Part shown: piece by piece, positions 1-7,738 of the stretch | Layout of the letters: every line of letters begins with the position of its first letter | Position numbering within the stretch: position 1 is the first letter of the stretch | Assembly: GCA_017395085.1 (NCBI GenBank) | Contig: JAFPWF010000005.1 | Location: 1-46,400, forward strand | DNA from: Oscillospiraceae bacterium | Lineage (GTDB): Bacteria > Bacillota > Clostridia > Oscillospirales > Oscillospiraceae | Reading direction: 5' to 3' | Length of the DNA: 46,400 nucleotides | Program-made: the position numbers and the translations under genes | The notes under the pieces: model-generated | What the model saw: the letters and a program-made list of their open reading frames with translations, nothing else | Database searches by the model: none | Told to the model about the DNA's origin: nothing

Positions 1-10
1 ATTTGTCAGC

Positions 11-466
11 CTAATCAAGCGTTTTTCTCATATATGCAAATGAAAGATCGCTGGGACCTTGCTCCACCTTATATATCTTATAGCCTAGCTTCTCGTACAG
101 GTTGATATTGATATAGCTTTTTGTACATGTATAAAGCTCAAAAGCTTTTGCCTGTGTCAGTTCTTCAACTGCTGTCATCAGGTCGGTCGCTATACCCCTG
201 TTCCTGTGTTCCTGCGCAACCATAACACGACCGATTTCGATGTGATCGCCGTTCTCCCTGCATCTTACAGCACCTATTATTTTCCCTGAATCATCCCGCT
301 TGATCAGGACTGTCCAGTTGATGAAGTCTGCGCGGTTCTCCTCATACGACTCCATCAGGGCAGGCACATTCCTGCTGTTGATCATCTCAGCTTCGCTTTC
401 AAATGCACGCAGTTGGAGATCATACAGCTCTTTTATATCCTTCTCTTTAGCATACTCATAGTCCAT
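11..466 (-). CDS. GNAT family N-acetyltransferase
   Basis: A 151-aa single-domain GNAT protein, expected to move an acetyl group from acetyl-CoA to an unknown amine. The acetyl-CoA loop (motif A) is visible as VAQEHRNRGIATDLM at about residues 83-97, and the usual C-terminal NLYEKLGYKIYK segment follows. The ATG start has a TAGGAG ribosome site. It lies antisense to, and just upstream of, the phage Gp15 gene, so it is the first visible member of the set of foreign genes inserted in the tail operon. Its stop is 11 bases from the window edge, so its 3' neighbour is not seen. The substrate cannot be inferred. Confidence 0.85.
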   Translation of the reverse strand: MDYEYAKEKDIKELYDLQLRAFESEAEMINSRNVPALMESYEENRADFINWTVLIKRDDSGKIIGAVRCRENGDHIEIGRVMVAQEHRNRGIATDLMTAVEELTQAKAFELYTCTKSYININLYEKLGYKIYKVEQGPSDLSFAYMRKTLD

Positions 467-517
467 TTTGTTTTCTCCTAATAATCCTAATCCGGTCTCA
501 ATCTTAGCTCTGTATCA

Positions 518-628
518 TCAGGAATCCTGATCCTGGCTTTTCTCCCGGTCTTTCCAGTCCATATCCATAGCCTCTACAAACTCCGATTTAACGGGATGAT
601 TATACCATCCGTTCTGTCTGTTGAAAAG
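518..628 (-). pseudogene. Possible 3' remnant of an unknown gene
   Basis: An open minus-strand frame with no start reads ...NGWYNHPVKSEFVEAMD... and ends at a TGA at 518-520, just upstream of the GNAT gene. Its amino acid composition looks protein-like, and it is cut off on its 5' side where the phage Gp15 leader begins. It may be the tail of a truncated cargo gene. The same bases also form a fair promoter (599-627), so coding is uncertain. Confidence 0.25.
599..627 (-). promoter_or_regulatory. Promoter TTTTCA-17-TATAAT for the GNAT gene
   Basis: Read on the minus strand, TTTTCA (622-627) and TATAAT (599-604) are 17 bases apart. The -35 end is 9 bases from the Gp15 start codon on the other strand. 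The same layout recurs at other cargo units. Confidence 0.45.
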
Positions 629-636
629 AAAAAACA

Positions 637-1170
637 ATGTTTTCACTTCCAACCACTGTCACCGTCTCCGGCAGGGAGTTTCCCGTCCGCACGGACTTCC
701 GGGTCATCCTGGAGATCTTTGTGATGCTCGCGGACCCTGCACTCTCCGACGCCGACAAGACCGAAGCCCTGCTGCGCATGTTCTACGAGGAGCGGCCCGC
801 GGACATCCCCGCGGCCCTGCAGGCCTTCCGGGACTTTGCGGATCCCGGCTCTCCGGGGCGGAAGCCTTCCGGCCCCGCACTCGTGAACTGGTTGCACGAC
901 TTCCCACTGCTGGTCGGCCCGGTGAACCACGTGCTGGGCGCCGAGTGCCGCAGCATGCCCTATCTGCACTGTCACACCTTCCTCGCCGCGTATATGGAAA
1001 TCTCTCCGGACAGCGTCTTCTCTCAGACGCTCCGCATCCGCGAGAAGCTGAGATCGGGCAAGAAGCTCGAGAAGTGGGAGAAGGAGTTTTTCAGGCGGAA
1101 CCCCGATCTGGTGAATCCGCCCGTTGAACTCACCGACGCTGAAAAGGACATCCTCTCGGAATGGACATAA
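637..1170 (+). CDS. Phage Gp15-like tail protein (tape-measure chaperone region)
   Basis: A 177-aa protein resembling the bacteriophage Gp15 family of Bacillota siphophages. Typical features are an N-terminal beta segment, then an acidic helical stretch (FRVILEIFVMLADPALSDADKTEALLRMF, split at residue 41 by DAD). In such phages Gp15 sits directly before the tape measure and probably helps tail assembly. Here it is separated from the tape measure by 3.4 kb of antisense genes. The ATG is preceded only by an A-rich tract with no clear Shine-Dalgarno, which fits loss of the native leader at the insertion edge. The stop codon runs into the T-tract of the terminator serving the antisense unit. Family assignment is by sequence resemblance. 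Confidence 0.75.
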   Translation: MFSLPTTVTVSGREFPVRTDFRVILEIFVMLADPALSDADKTEALLRMFYEERPADIPAALQAFRDFADPGSPGRKPSGPALVNWLHDFPLLVGPVNHVLGAECRSMPYLHCHTFLAAYMEISPDSVFSQTLRIREKLRSGKKLEKWEKEFFRRNPDLVNPPVELTDAEKDILSEWT

Positions 1171-1196
1171 AAAACAGAGCCGGTTTCCCGGCCCTG
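1169..1196 (-). terminator. Intrinsic terminator of the esterase operon
   Basis: On the minus strand a GC-rich hairpin (CAGGGCCGG / CCGGCTCTG, loop GAAA-like) is followed by six T. The T-run overlaps the stop codon of Gp15 on the plus strand. A near-identical hairpin lies at 3304-3336. Confidence 0.75.
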
Positions 1197-1212
1197 CAAA
1201 CAGGAAATCCTG

Positions 1213-1494
1213 TCACCATATTGCCATAACGAAAAACCCGAGTGCATAAATTCCGACGATTATTGCGGTAGCAATCCAATCCAGGACTCCCAGAATCTTC
1301 ACCGTCTTATCCTCTCCCGCCAGTTTTCTCCCGATAAAAAAAGCTGAAAACCCGACAAACGCAAATATAAAAGCGATCGCCGTGATGATTCTCAGAAAAG
1401 GAGAGTCTATGTCCCTTTTCAGCAGCAAAAGTGCAGAGATCACCGATACGATTGGGATTAATTCAATGATGATTGCTTTCGTTCGCTTCGTCAT
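1213..1494 (-). CDS. Small three-helix membrane protein, unknown function
   Basis: A 93-aa hydrophobic protein with about three predicted membrane segments (residues 9-24, 32-54 and 69-90) and a short charged loop between the second and third. No family recognised. The ATG lies inside the end of the next upstream gene (32-base overlap), so it is translated with the 89-aa membrane protein and the esterase as one operon. The operon ends in a terminator at 1169-1196. Confidence 0.6.
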   Translation of the reverse strand: MTKRTKAIIIELIPIVSVISALLLLKRDIDSPFLRIITAIAFIFAFVGFSAFFIGRKLAGEDKTVKILGVLDWIATAIIVGIYALGFFVMAIW

Positions 1495-1732
1495 TTTTCT
1501 CGTTCCGCTTCTTAACTGACTTATCCCCCGGCCTGTCCTTTTCCGTCATATGCCTCCCGGTCATAATGGAACGGCTCAGGAGCACGATTGCCGCGTTGAG
1601 CAGCACCAACAGGAGGACCAGGACCCAGACGTCGTCGCCGATCTGCACCGTCGCGTCCACAATGCGCACCACGAACCTTGACGTGACCAGCATGACCAGG
1701 ACGGTCGCAGCGATATAAAGCGTTTTCTTCAT
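1463..1732 (-). CDS. Small membrane protein with charged C-terminal tail
   Basis: An 89-aa protein: an N-terminal helix (residues 4-22) that could be a membrane anchor, a second helix (residues 33-53), then a highly charged tail rich in K, E, D and N. No family recognised. Its ATG overlaps the stop of the esterase gene (ATGA), so the two are translationally coupled. Its 3' end overlaps the following 93-aa membrane protein. Function unknown. Confidence 0.6.
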   Translation of the reverse strand: MKKTLYIAATVLVMLVTSRFVVRIVDATVQIGDDVWVLVLLLVLLNAAIVLLSRSIMTGRHMTEKDRPGDKSVKKRNEKNDEANESNHH

Positions 1733-2598
1733 GTCGTCTTCCCGCCCGTCGGAAGGGGGCCTTCCTTCTGCTTTGCAAAGCAGTGTTCTCGGGCATAGGC
1801 AAAGGCCTCGTTGAACTTCCTGATCGCCTCTCTGCTGACGGGGTGCTCCGGCTCGTTCAGGTCAAACGCGTGGTACATCCCCTCGTAAACGTCGGCGTGC
1901 GCCTCCACCCCCGCGGACTTCAGGTCTTCCGTGAACTTCAGGGTTTCGCAGTAAAACGGCTCCGCCGTGCAGACAAAGGTGTAGGCCGGCGGGAGACCGG
2001 AGTAATCCGTCTGCCGGGCCGGGGCGGCGTACGGGGACACCGCTTTCTTCGCGTCCTTCCTCAGGTACGCCGCCCAGCCCAGATGGTTCCAACGGGTGTT
2101 CCAGATTCTGGAGCGGTTGTCCCGCGAGCTGTCCGTGTCGAAGTTGTCGAGCATCGGGTACAGCGGCATCTGGAAGGCGATGTTCACTTTCCCCCGGTCT
2201 CTCGCGAGCATCGCGACGGCCGCGGTCAGCCCGCCGCCCGCGCTCTCGCCGCCGACCATGATCTGGTCGGGGTTGACCCCCAGTTCCGCCGCATGGTCCC
2301 AGAGGTACAGCAGCGCGGCGTAGCAGTCGTCCAGCGCGGCGGGGTAGGGGTGCAGCAGCCCCAGGCGGTACCCGGGAGCAAGCACCACCGCGCCGTGGTT
2401 CCTCACCAGGTCGGCCGCCCGGCCGATATAAACCATTTCCTTCATGCCGGTCATGTGCCCGCCGCCGTGGATCCACAGGACCCCCGGGGCGTTGGCGGGC
2501 GCCTCTTCCGGCGTCAGGATCAGAAGCGGGATTTTCACCCCGTTCGCCTGAATCCGGATCCGTCTGCTGCGGATCCCCTTGGTGCTGATGCGAAACAT
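1729..2598 (-). CDS. Alpha/beta hydrolase, hormone-sensitive-lipase-type esterase
   Basis: A 289-aa esterase of the HSL family (bacterial family IV). The oxyanion motif HGGG is at residues 44-47 and the nucleophile elbow GESAG puts Ser at 119. The likely acid is Glu213 (TAEPF, where Asp is more usual) and the base is His243 (MYHAF). The enzyme should hydrolyse short acyl esters in the cytoplasm, as no signal peptide is present. It is the first gene of an operon with two small membrane proteins on the minus strand, all inserted between phage genes. ATG start with a GAGGAT ribosome site. Confidence 0.85.
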   Translation of the reverse strand: MFRISTKGIRSRRIRIQANGVKIPLLILTPEEAPANAPGVLWIHGGGHMTGMKEMVYIGRAADLVRNHGAVVLAPGYRLGLLHPYPAALDDCYAALLYLWDHAAELGVNPDQIMVGGESAGGGLTAAVAMLARDRGKVNIAFQMPLYPMLDNFDTDSSRDNRSRIWNTRWNHLGWAAYLRKDAKKAVSPYAAPARQTDYSGLPPAYTFVCTAEPFYCETLKFTEDLKSAGVEAHADVYEGMYHAFDLNEPEHPVSREAIRKFNEAFAYAREHCFAKQKEGPLPTGGKTT

Positions 2599-2686
2599 AT
2601 CCTCAGTCCTTACTCGCTGGTCAATCCGGTTTCCCGGCCTGATGATTCCGCCGGGTTTCTCTCCCGTGACGGCCGTTCGGGAAGCC

Positions 2687-3199
2687 TTACGATTCCTTCC
2701 CGAACAGCAGTTCCGTGAGCCCGGTGAAGACCTTTTTGGCGGTCTGGCTGGAAGTGCCGAAGTCTTCCCGGAAGATGTAGTCCATGGCGTCGTAGAAAGC
2801 CGACAGGATCTGCTTTTTGAACTCCGCCTTCAGCTCCGCCTCGCTCTTTTTGCCGACCCAGTTTTTCTCCTTGAACTCCTCATAGCTGTCATGGAGGTAC
2901 TCGCGCCATCCGTGGCCGAGCAGTTTGTCGCTGTACTTCTCCTCGAATTCCCTGAGTTCCGTGCAGACGTCCATGGGGATGTCCAGGTAGAAGTGCTTCA
3001 CCAGACTCACGGTTTCCTCGTGGTAGGCCCGCAGTTCGGCGATCTTTTCGTCGTTCAGCGCGTCGATGTCGGCAAAGTATTTCTCATACAGCCGCATGTA
3101 TCTGGTGTAGACGCTGCGGAGGATCGTCTGCAGTTCTTCCTTTTGCGCGGTCTCCTCGCGCAGGATCTTTTCCAGTCGTTCCTTGTTTAATTCAATCAT
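2687..3199 (-). CDS. Charged helical protein, unknown function
   Basis: A 170-aa soluble protein, strongly helical and rich in E and K. The N-terminal third could form a coiled coil (residues 5-70). There are several aromatic residues and no cysteines, signal peptide or membrane segment. No family recognised. An AAAGGAGG ribosome site precedes the ATG, and a TATAAT -10 element at 3262-3267 serves it. It lies just upstream of the esterase operon on the same strand (88-base gap) and may be co-transcribed with it. Confidence 0.65.
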   Translation of the reverse strand: MIELNKERLEKILREETAQKEELQTILRSVYTRYMRLYEKYFADIDALNDEKIAELRAYHEETVSLVKHFYLDIPMDVCTELREFEEKYSDKLLGHGWREYLHDSYEEFKEKNWVGKKSEAELKAEFKKQILSAFYDAMDYIFREDFGTSSQTAKKVFTGLTELLFGKES

Positions 3200-3261
3200 G
3201 TCCGGCCTCCTTTAAGCGTTCGCGCACGCCTTTCGTCAACAGAACTCTATCGGCTGGGATG

Positions 3262-3289
3262 ATTATATCATTGAATTTTTCCCCTGCAT
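3262..3289 (-). promoter_or_regulatory. Promoter for the 170-aa gene (strong -10)
   Basis: TATAAT on the minus strand (3262-3267) with only a weak -35 about 16-17 bases away. It lies between the terminator of the GNAT pair and the 170-aa gene. Confidence 0.5.
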
Positions 3290-3303
3290 AGCCCGACTTT
3301 AGG

Positions 3304-3336
3304 AAGAAAAAACAGAGCCGGTTTCCCGGCTCTGCG
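3304..3336 (-). terminator. Intrinsic terminator of the GNAT pair
   Basis: Perfect 9-bp stem CAGAGCCGG/CCGGCTCTG with a short loop, then TTTTTT on the minus strand. Nearly identical to the terminator at 1169-1196. Confidence 0.8.
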
Positions 3337-3367
3337 AAAAGTGTAAAACAGCGCGATAAACTGGAAG

Positions 3368-3910
3368 TTATCTGACAGACTGCCATTCCTCTTTGGAAAG
3401 GCATGTTATGTGTTCCGTTCGGAGAACGCCCTCTATGGCACAGGGCACATTATAGGCCGTATGATGATAATGAAAACCGCACTTCTCCTGAACACGCTTT
3501 GACTTTTCATTCCCATCAAAGTAACCACACCATATTTTATTAAGTTTCAGGTTTTCAAAACCGTAGCGCATCAATTCCCTGACTGCTTCCGGTATCAGCC
3601 CTCGTCCCCAATACGGAACTCCGATCCAGTAGCCGATTTCACCTTCTGAATCAGGAAGGCCAATATTGCTGGCTTTCCCAAGCATAAGTCCAATGCTGCC
3701 AACAGGCTGGCCTGATTCTTTTAATACTACAGCATAGGTCTCCGGCGCTGAAAGAACCCTCCGGATTATTTCACGGCTATTCTCTACACTTGTATGAACC
3801 GCCCATCCTGCGATTGGTCCCACATCAGGATGACTTGCATATTTAAATAAATTCTCCGCATCGCTTTCTTCCCACGGTCGGAGGATCAATCTTTTCGTTT
3901 CAAGTATCAT
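3368..3910 (-). CDS. RimJ/RimL-type GNAT N-acetyltransferase
   Basis: A 180-aa GNAT of the RimJ/RimL type. It opens with [23 protein letters not shown] and has the acetyl-CoA loop [18 protein letters not shown] (about residues 96-113) and the C-terminal [13 protein letters not shown] motif. The substrate is unknown; relatives acetylate protein N-termini or small molecules. It follows the AAC(6')-like gene by 41 bases on the same strand and shares its promoter. Both are clearly more AT-rich than the phage genes around them, which suggests separate ancestry. Confidence 0.85.
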   Translation of the reverse strand: MILETKRLILRPWEESDAENLFKYASHPDVGPIAGWAVHTSVENSREIIRRVLSAPETYAVVLKESGQPVGSIGLMLGKASNIGLPDSEGEIGYWIGVPYWGRGLIPEAVRELMRYGFENLKLNKIWCGYFDGNEKSKRVQEKCGFHYHHTAYNVPCAIEGVLRTEHITCLSKEEWQSVR

Positions 3911-3951
3911 GGCATACCTCTCTTACCAACGGCATCTCTGCAAACTGGAAT

Positions 3952-4488
3952 CTACAGTGCTAATTCCATCAGCCAGCAATCTACTTTTTCTCCCTCAAAC
4001 ATCTCATGTTTTGGAAGTGATTTAATGATTTTAAACCCGGCTTTCTCGTATGCCCTTATAGCCCTTTTATTATCTTGGTGCGGGTCAAGAAGAACTCGTT
4101 CCGCAGCCATATTTTCTTTCAGATGAGAAGCCATCATTTTCAAAAAAGATGAGCCTATTCCCTTACTCCAGTATTTCGGCTCACCTATAAACTGATCCAT
4201 AGCAAACACTATATGTCCATCGTCAGGATAGTCATATTCATCGAACAATTCACCACTCAATTGATAGGCCTGTGCATATCCGATGGGGGATTTCTTATAC
4301 TCGATGATCATTCTGAATCCATCTGGAATTTCTTCCAAAAAATGTGCAGACAAAGTATCCATCGTAAACCTGACATCACGACCTTCGTAATACTCCAGCA
4401 CTCTCTGATCTGTCAACCATTTCAACATGAGTGGAAGATCTGTTTCCGTAAAATCTCGGATTGTTATTTCATCTTTTTCTATTTTCAA
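3952..4488 (-). CDS. AAC(6')-like aminoglycoside acetyltransferase family protein
   Basis: A 178-aa GNAT close in pattern to the aminoglycoside 6'-N-acetyltransferase group. Visible features are an N-terminal IRDFTETDLPLMLKWL, an acidic middle segment (residues 80-95), the acetyl-CoA loop YWSKGIGSSFLKMM, and the C-terminal LLDPHQDNKRAIRAYEKAGF. Such enzymes acetylate the 6'-amine of aminoglycosides, but many chromosomal relatives do not give resistance, so the substrate is inferred only. Start is TTG (4486-4488), chosen for the GGGGAGG ribosome site 7 bases upstream. First gene of an AT-rich two-gene unit with its own promoter. Confidence 0.75.
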   Translation of the reverse strand: MKIEKDEITIRDFTETDLPLMLKWLTDQRVLEYYEGRDVRFTMDTLSAHFLEEIPDGFRMIIEYKKSPIGYAQAYQLSGELFDEYDYPDDGHIVFAMDQFIGEPKYWSKGIGSSFLKMMASHLKENMAAERVLLDPHQDNKRAIRAYEKAGFKIIKSLPKHEMFEGEKVDCWLMELAL

Positions 4489-4520
4489 GTAATCCTCCCC
4501 ACAAACTGCGATTTATCATG

Positions 4521-4549
4521 ATTATACCAGATTTCCGAACAGGTGAAAA
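4521..4549 (-). promoter_or_regulatory. Promoter TTTTCA-17-TATAAT for the GNAT pair
   Basis: TTTTCA (4544-4549) and TATAAT (4521-4526) on the minus strand, spacer 17. The -35 ends 3 bases from the tape measure start codon on the other strand, so the promoter marks the edge of the inserted unit. Confidence 0.7.
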
Positions 4550-4552
4550 GCC

Positions 4553-5878
4553 ATGCCAACCATTAACTTTTCCATCGATGAAACCACCTCCGCCAACGCC
4601 CAGGCCGCGGCCACGGCGCTGCGCTCCCTGACGCAGGAATACCAGAAGCTGAACCGGGTGCTGGTGAAAACCGAGAAACAGCTTCTGAAGTTCGACGAGA
4701 TCAACCGTCTGGTGGCCTACGCGGACAAGCCTGTATCCGCAGGGCGTACTTCCTCCGGCCGGTCCTCGTCCTCTTCCAAGTCCACCACGAAGAAGACCGA
4801 AACCACCCCCAAGGCCGGCTCTACCGCCGGAGGCAAGAGTAACGGCTATACGCCCCGGGATACCTCCGCCTCGCTGCCGCTGCACCTCGCGATCAGGGAC
4901 ATCTTCTTCGAGTGGGGCAACCTCAACTGGGAGGTCATCCTCATGAAGCTCATTGCCGGCGTCAACGCCGTCGGCCTGGGGGCTATCGGGCTGGTGACAG
5001 CCGGACCTGCGGGTCTTGCCCTCGGCGTCACGGCGGGCCTGCTCTTCAGCATCCTCGCGGACGCGACCATCTTCAACTTTGACGGCAAAGTCCAGCCGGA
5101 GGAGCTGCGCAAGGCCCTGTACGCCATCCTCCCCGTGGCGGGGGCGGGTGTCGGCCTTATTGCGGGCGGCCCTGCAGGGGCGCTCATCGGTCTTGCGGTC
5201 GGCACATTCCTGAGCCTGAAGCTCATCGGCCTCGACTGGAGCGACGCCGAGCGGCAGCTGAATCAGTTCTTCACCGACCTGCACGACTTTTTCGACCTCC
5301 GCTTCCAGAGCGTATCCCGCTTTTTCCATGAGAGCATCGACGGCCTCAAAACCTGGTGGTCGAACCTCAGCTTTCGGGGCTTCCACCTGAGCCTGCCGCA
5401 CCTGCAGGTGCAGTGGGAGATGCTGAACGCCAACTCCGCCCTGGCACGCTTCCTCGGCATCAGCGCCGTGCCGCACCTCAGCGTGCAGTGGTACGCGCGC
5501 GGCGGCATCGTGAACGGCGCCACGCTCATCGGCGCGGGGGAACAGGGGAAGGAGGCCATCGTCCCGCTGGAGAGGCACACGGAGTGGATCCGCCTGGTGG
5601 CGGCCGAGCTCCGTGCGCAGCTGGAGGCATTAGGCCCCGCTCACGCCTTCGCGCTCTATCCGCTTCCGGCCGCGACAACCGGGTCTCTCATCCCGCCCTC
5701 CGCCCTGCAAAGCGAAAGCCGCCCATCTCTGGACGGCCTTGCCGATGCAATTGTCAGTGCGATCTCCTCGCTGCAGGCGGACTCTCCCGAACCCGTCATC
5801 CGCGTATACCTGGACGGAAAACAGCTTTCCGACGCGATCACAAAGTACCAGCGCCGGGACGCGAGAGCAAAGGGATAA
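4553..5878 (+). CDS. Phage tail tape measure protein (short)
   Basis: A 441-aa protein with tape-measure features. The N-terminal helix is rich in A, Q and L, a Ser/Thr/Lys linker lies at about residues 65-98, and hydrophobic Gly/Ala-rich stretches (about 135-225) look membrane-active. The C-terminal module ARGGIVNGATLIGAGEQGKEAIVPLE (split by GAT at about 325) is typical of Bacillota tape measures. It would set tail length and enter the host membrane. At 441 aa it is short for the family. Its last 60 codons are copied at 7671-7726 and 8690-8804. The start has an AGGTG ribosome site that overlaps the antisense promoter. Confidence 0.8.
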   Translation: MPTINFSIDETTSANAQAAATALRSLTQEYQKLNRVLVKTEKQLLKFDEINRLVAYADKPVSAGRTSSGRSSSSSKSTTKKTETTPKAGSTAGGKSNGYTPRDTSASLPLHLAIRDIFFEWGNLNWEVILMKLIAGVNAVGLGAIGLVTAGPAGLALGVTAGLLFSILADATIFNFDGKVQPEELRKALYAILPVAGAGVGLIAGGPAGALIGLAVGTFLSLKLIGLDWSDAERQLNQFFTDLHDFFDLRFQSVSRFFHESIDGLKTWWSNLSFRGFHLSLPHLQVQWEMLNANSALARFLGISAVPHLSVQWYARGGIVNGATLIGAGEQGKEAIVPLERHTEWIRLVAAELRAQLEALGPAHAFALYPLPAATTGSLIPPSALQSESRPSLDGLADAIVSAISSLQADSPEPVIRVYLDGKQLSDAITKYQRRDARAKG

Positions 5879-5992
5879 AAAGATCGCGGCTGGGAGTCAA
5901 TCCCCAAGTTGCGGACATAATGTGCCAGCAAACTTTACCGCGTCTAAACCCAATATAGCTGAACAGTTCTACCATGTCAAGGAGTAAATCCA

Positions 5993-6361
5993 GTGCCTTT
6001 CGTTTTCACCGTCAATAACGTAAACTTCCTCCCGTACATTCAGGAGGACGGGCTCAAATGGACCCGCTTCGACGTCGAGGCGCCGGACACCGGGCGCACG
6101 CTGGACGGCGTGATGCACCGGGGCAGGGTGGCCGTCAAGGTCCGGCTGGACGTGACCTGCCGCCCGCTGACGGCCTCCGAGGCCGCCACCGTCCTGAACG
6201 CCATTGCCCCCGAGTTCGTCACCGTCCGCTATGAGGACCCGATGTTTGGCTCCGTCACCAAAACGATGTACTCCAACAACATTCCCACCCTGTGTTCCAC
6301 GGTATACCCCGACGGAACGGCAAGGTGGGAGGGATTAGAGTTTCCGCTGATCGGGCGGTAA
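5993..6361 (+). CDS. DUF6711-like phage tail-associated protein, copy 1
   Basis: A 122-aa protein matching the DUF6711 pattern of Bacillota phages. Seen here are DTGRTLDGVMHRGRVAVKV near residues 31-49, APEFVTVRYEDPM, KTMYSNN and a C-terminal WEGLEFPLI. The family lies next to the tape measure in siphophages and is presumed structural in the distal tail. Start is GTG (5993) with AAGGAG upstream; a gap of 114 bases separates it from the tape measure. A second full copy lies at 10089-10457 and two 3' fragments lie between. Its 3' end is overlapped by the antisense 124-aa membrane gene. Confidence 0.75.
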   Translation: MPFVFTVNNVNFLPYIQEDGLKWTRFDVEAPDTGRTLDGVMHRGRVAVKVRLDVTCRPLTASEAATVLNAIAPEFVTVRYEDPMFGSVTKTMYSNNIPTLCSTVYPDGTARWEGLEFPLIGR

Positions 6362-6709
6362 TTCAGTTTTTTGTTCCTCTGCTTTCATGCATTTGGTGTA
6401 TGCGAAAATAATTGCCGCAAAAAGGTCAGTTAAAATAAGGACGACAAAAACCTTTATATAAGAACCAGGAATCATGGATCCAAAGACTTTCATGAATAGG
6501 AGTATGACGGCCAACACTGCCATTGAAGTACCGATAACCCGGCTCAATTTCTTGTGGTCGAATATGTCGCCCTTTTGGCTGTTCTTATAGGCATTAGAAA
6601 CCAGGGTTTCGCCGTAATTGGAGAACATTAAAATGCTGATGACTGCACTGAGAGCAATTAAGACCCATAACTTCAGGTTGGGGTCATTGTCAAGAATATT
6701 TTGGATCAC
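6335..6709 (-). CDS. Small membrane protein, C-terminus read through into antisense DUF6711
   Basis: A 124-aa protein with three to four membrane segments (about residues 9-28, 53-72 and 78-107) and unknown function. The GTG start has GGAGGAACC upstream. The last eight codons lie antisense inside the 3' end of the DUF6711 gene, so its original stop was probably lost at the junction near 6362. Its promoter lies at 6753-6780. Confidence 0.6.
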   Translation of the reverse strand: MIQNILDNDPNLKLWVLIALSAVISILMFSNYGETLVSNAYKNSQKGDIFDHKKLSRVIGTSMAVLAVILLFMKVFGSMIPGSYIKVFVVLILTDLFAAIIFAYTKCMKAEEQKTELPPDQRKL

Positions 6710-6752
6710 AGTGATGGTTCCTCCTGCTCTTCTGTATCTGTTTGCTGAAATG

Positions 6753-6780
6753 ATTATATCATACAGGACCGCAAATGCAA
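6753..6780 (-). promoter_or_regulatory. Promoter TTGCAT-16-TATAAT for the 124-aa gene
   Basis: TTGCAT (6775-6780) and TATAAT (6753-6758) on the minus strand, spacer 16. Confidence 0.65.
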
Positions 6781-6866
6781 TCGCTTTTCTGCCTATGTTT
6801 TACACTTCAACTCTATCCAATACCATTCTCGCTGGTCTGCAACCAAGTACGCTGTGAAATGTAAAA

Positions 6867-6890
6867 GCAGAGGAGGGAATTCTCCTCTGC
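6867..6890 (-). terminator. Hairpin terminator after the 82-aa gene
   Basis: GCAGAGGAG / CTCCTCTGC stem with a 6-base loop. A T-rich run follows on the minus strand, just downstream of the stop at 6900. Confidence 0.6.
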
Positions 6891-6899
6891 CGGACGTGT

Positions 6900-7148
6900 T
6901 CAGTTTTCTGACTGGTAACCCCAGTCTTTCAGAATTTGCAGCGCTTCCTCTTCCTCAATGGAACGAAGTCTTTCCCAGCATCCCTGACCAAGGTAGATTG
7001 CCCTGTCGTAGAGTTCGTCAGCCGCATCGAAATCGCGCCACTGCATTTCCTGCCTGTAAAAGATTTTCGGCAGGCCTTCGCGGGGGATTCTGATCAGGAC
7101 CTCACACTCCCAGTCATATTCATAGTAAGCTTTACCTGTTGCTGCCAT
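6900..7148 (-). CDS. Small acidic protein, unknown function
   Basis: An 82-aa soluble protein, acidic and rich in W, Y and E, with no family recognised. A longer frame begins with TTG at 7163, but the ATG at 7148 is preferred because AGAGGAATC sits just before it. It follows the 111-aa zinc-ribbon gene by 29 bases on the same strand and shares its promoter. A hairpin terminator follows. Confidence 0.6.
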   Translation of the reverse strand: MAATGKAYYEYDWECEVLIRIPREGLPKIFYRQEMQWRDFDAADELYDRAIYLGQGCWERLRSIEEEEALQILKDWGYQSEN

Positions 7149-7177
7149 GTGATTCCTCTTCAACTCTCTGAGACACG

Positions 7178-7513
7178 TTAATGCTTTGGGATGGACCTGG
7201 TTTTTACCATCTTAGCAAAACCCTTGGCCAGTTTGGTGTTTTCAAAGCGATATGCCTCGCCATTGATGACCTGCCGATCCTCACTGAGATCAGATGACCA
7301 TTTGATTCTTATCTGCTTCTCTTCCGGAGCGTCAATAAAAGCCGTTTCTGTGCCTGCTCCCTTCCACAGCAGAATACCGTCATGGTCAAAGATTTCAATA
7401 TTACTCATATACGGGCTCATTTGTATCTCAACAGGTGAATGCAAATGGAATCCGCACTCCGGACAGATTTCCATTCCGGCATCCATCAGGGCACCGCAGC
7501 GATAGCACCTCAT
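7178..7513 (-). CDS. Zinc-ribbon protein with an FHA- or PH-like tail, unknown function
   Basis: A 111-aa protein starting with a zinc ribbon of two CxxC pairs (residues 3-6 CYRC and 17-20 CPEC). A beta-rich domain follows (residues 35-100). Proteins of this layout are common and uncharacterised in Clostridia. Start ATG with AAGGG upstream; promoter TTTTCA-17-TATAAT at 7549-7577. First gene of a two-gene unit with the 82-aa acidic protein. The naming of the beta domain is a guess. Confidence 0.6.
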   Translation of the reverse strand: MRCYRCGALMDAGMEICPECGFHLHSPVEIQMSPYMSNIEIFDHDGILLWKGAGTETAFIDAPEEKQIRIKWSSDLSEDRQVINGEAYRFENTKLAKGFAKMVKTRSIPKH

Positions 7514-7548
7514 TTGAAACCCTTCTTTCTCCTGAATGATCGATTGTC

Positions 7549-7577
7549 ATTATATCAGACCTTATTCTCATTGAAAA
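7549..7577 (-). promoter_or_regulatory. Promoter TTTTCA-17-TATAAT for the zinc-ribbon gene
   Basis: TTTTCA (7572-7577) and TATAAT (7549-7554) on the minus strand, spacer 17. Confidence 0.7.
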
Positions 7578-7670
7578 GACCAAGGAGCCTGTCACTTCTG
7601 CAATTAATGAAACCATCTGCACCAAAGCGGCAGCGACCGCTGCAGGAAACCTGGGGGCTGCTTTCCACCA

Positions 7671-7738
7671 TGCAAAGCGAAAGCCGCCCATCTCCAGACG
7701 GCCTTGCCGATGCGATTTTCAGGACGCTAGGACGTTAG
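7671..7738 (+). pseudogene. Tape measure 3' fragment 1
   Basis: Bases 7671-7726 repeat tape measure bases 5706-5757 almost exactly (QSESRPS.DGLADAI in frame). The frame then diverges and stops at 7736-7738. The stop overlaps the stop of the antisense 89-aa gene. No start or promoter; a recombination relic. Confidence 0.85.

Noticed and set aside
1783-2718. 311-aa plus-strand frame across the esterase
   Set aside because: Antisense shadow; the minus strand has the complete HSL catalytic motifs.
3192-3404. 70-aa minus-strand frame between the 170-aa gene and the GNAT gene
   Set aside because: It runs through a terminator and a promoter and has no ribosome site.
4469-5578. Long minus-strand frame across the tape measure gene
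   Set aside because: Composition is that of an antisense shadow in GC-rich coding DNA; the plus-strand protein has recognisable tape measure motifs.
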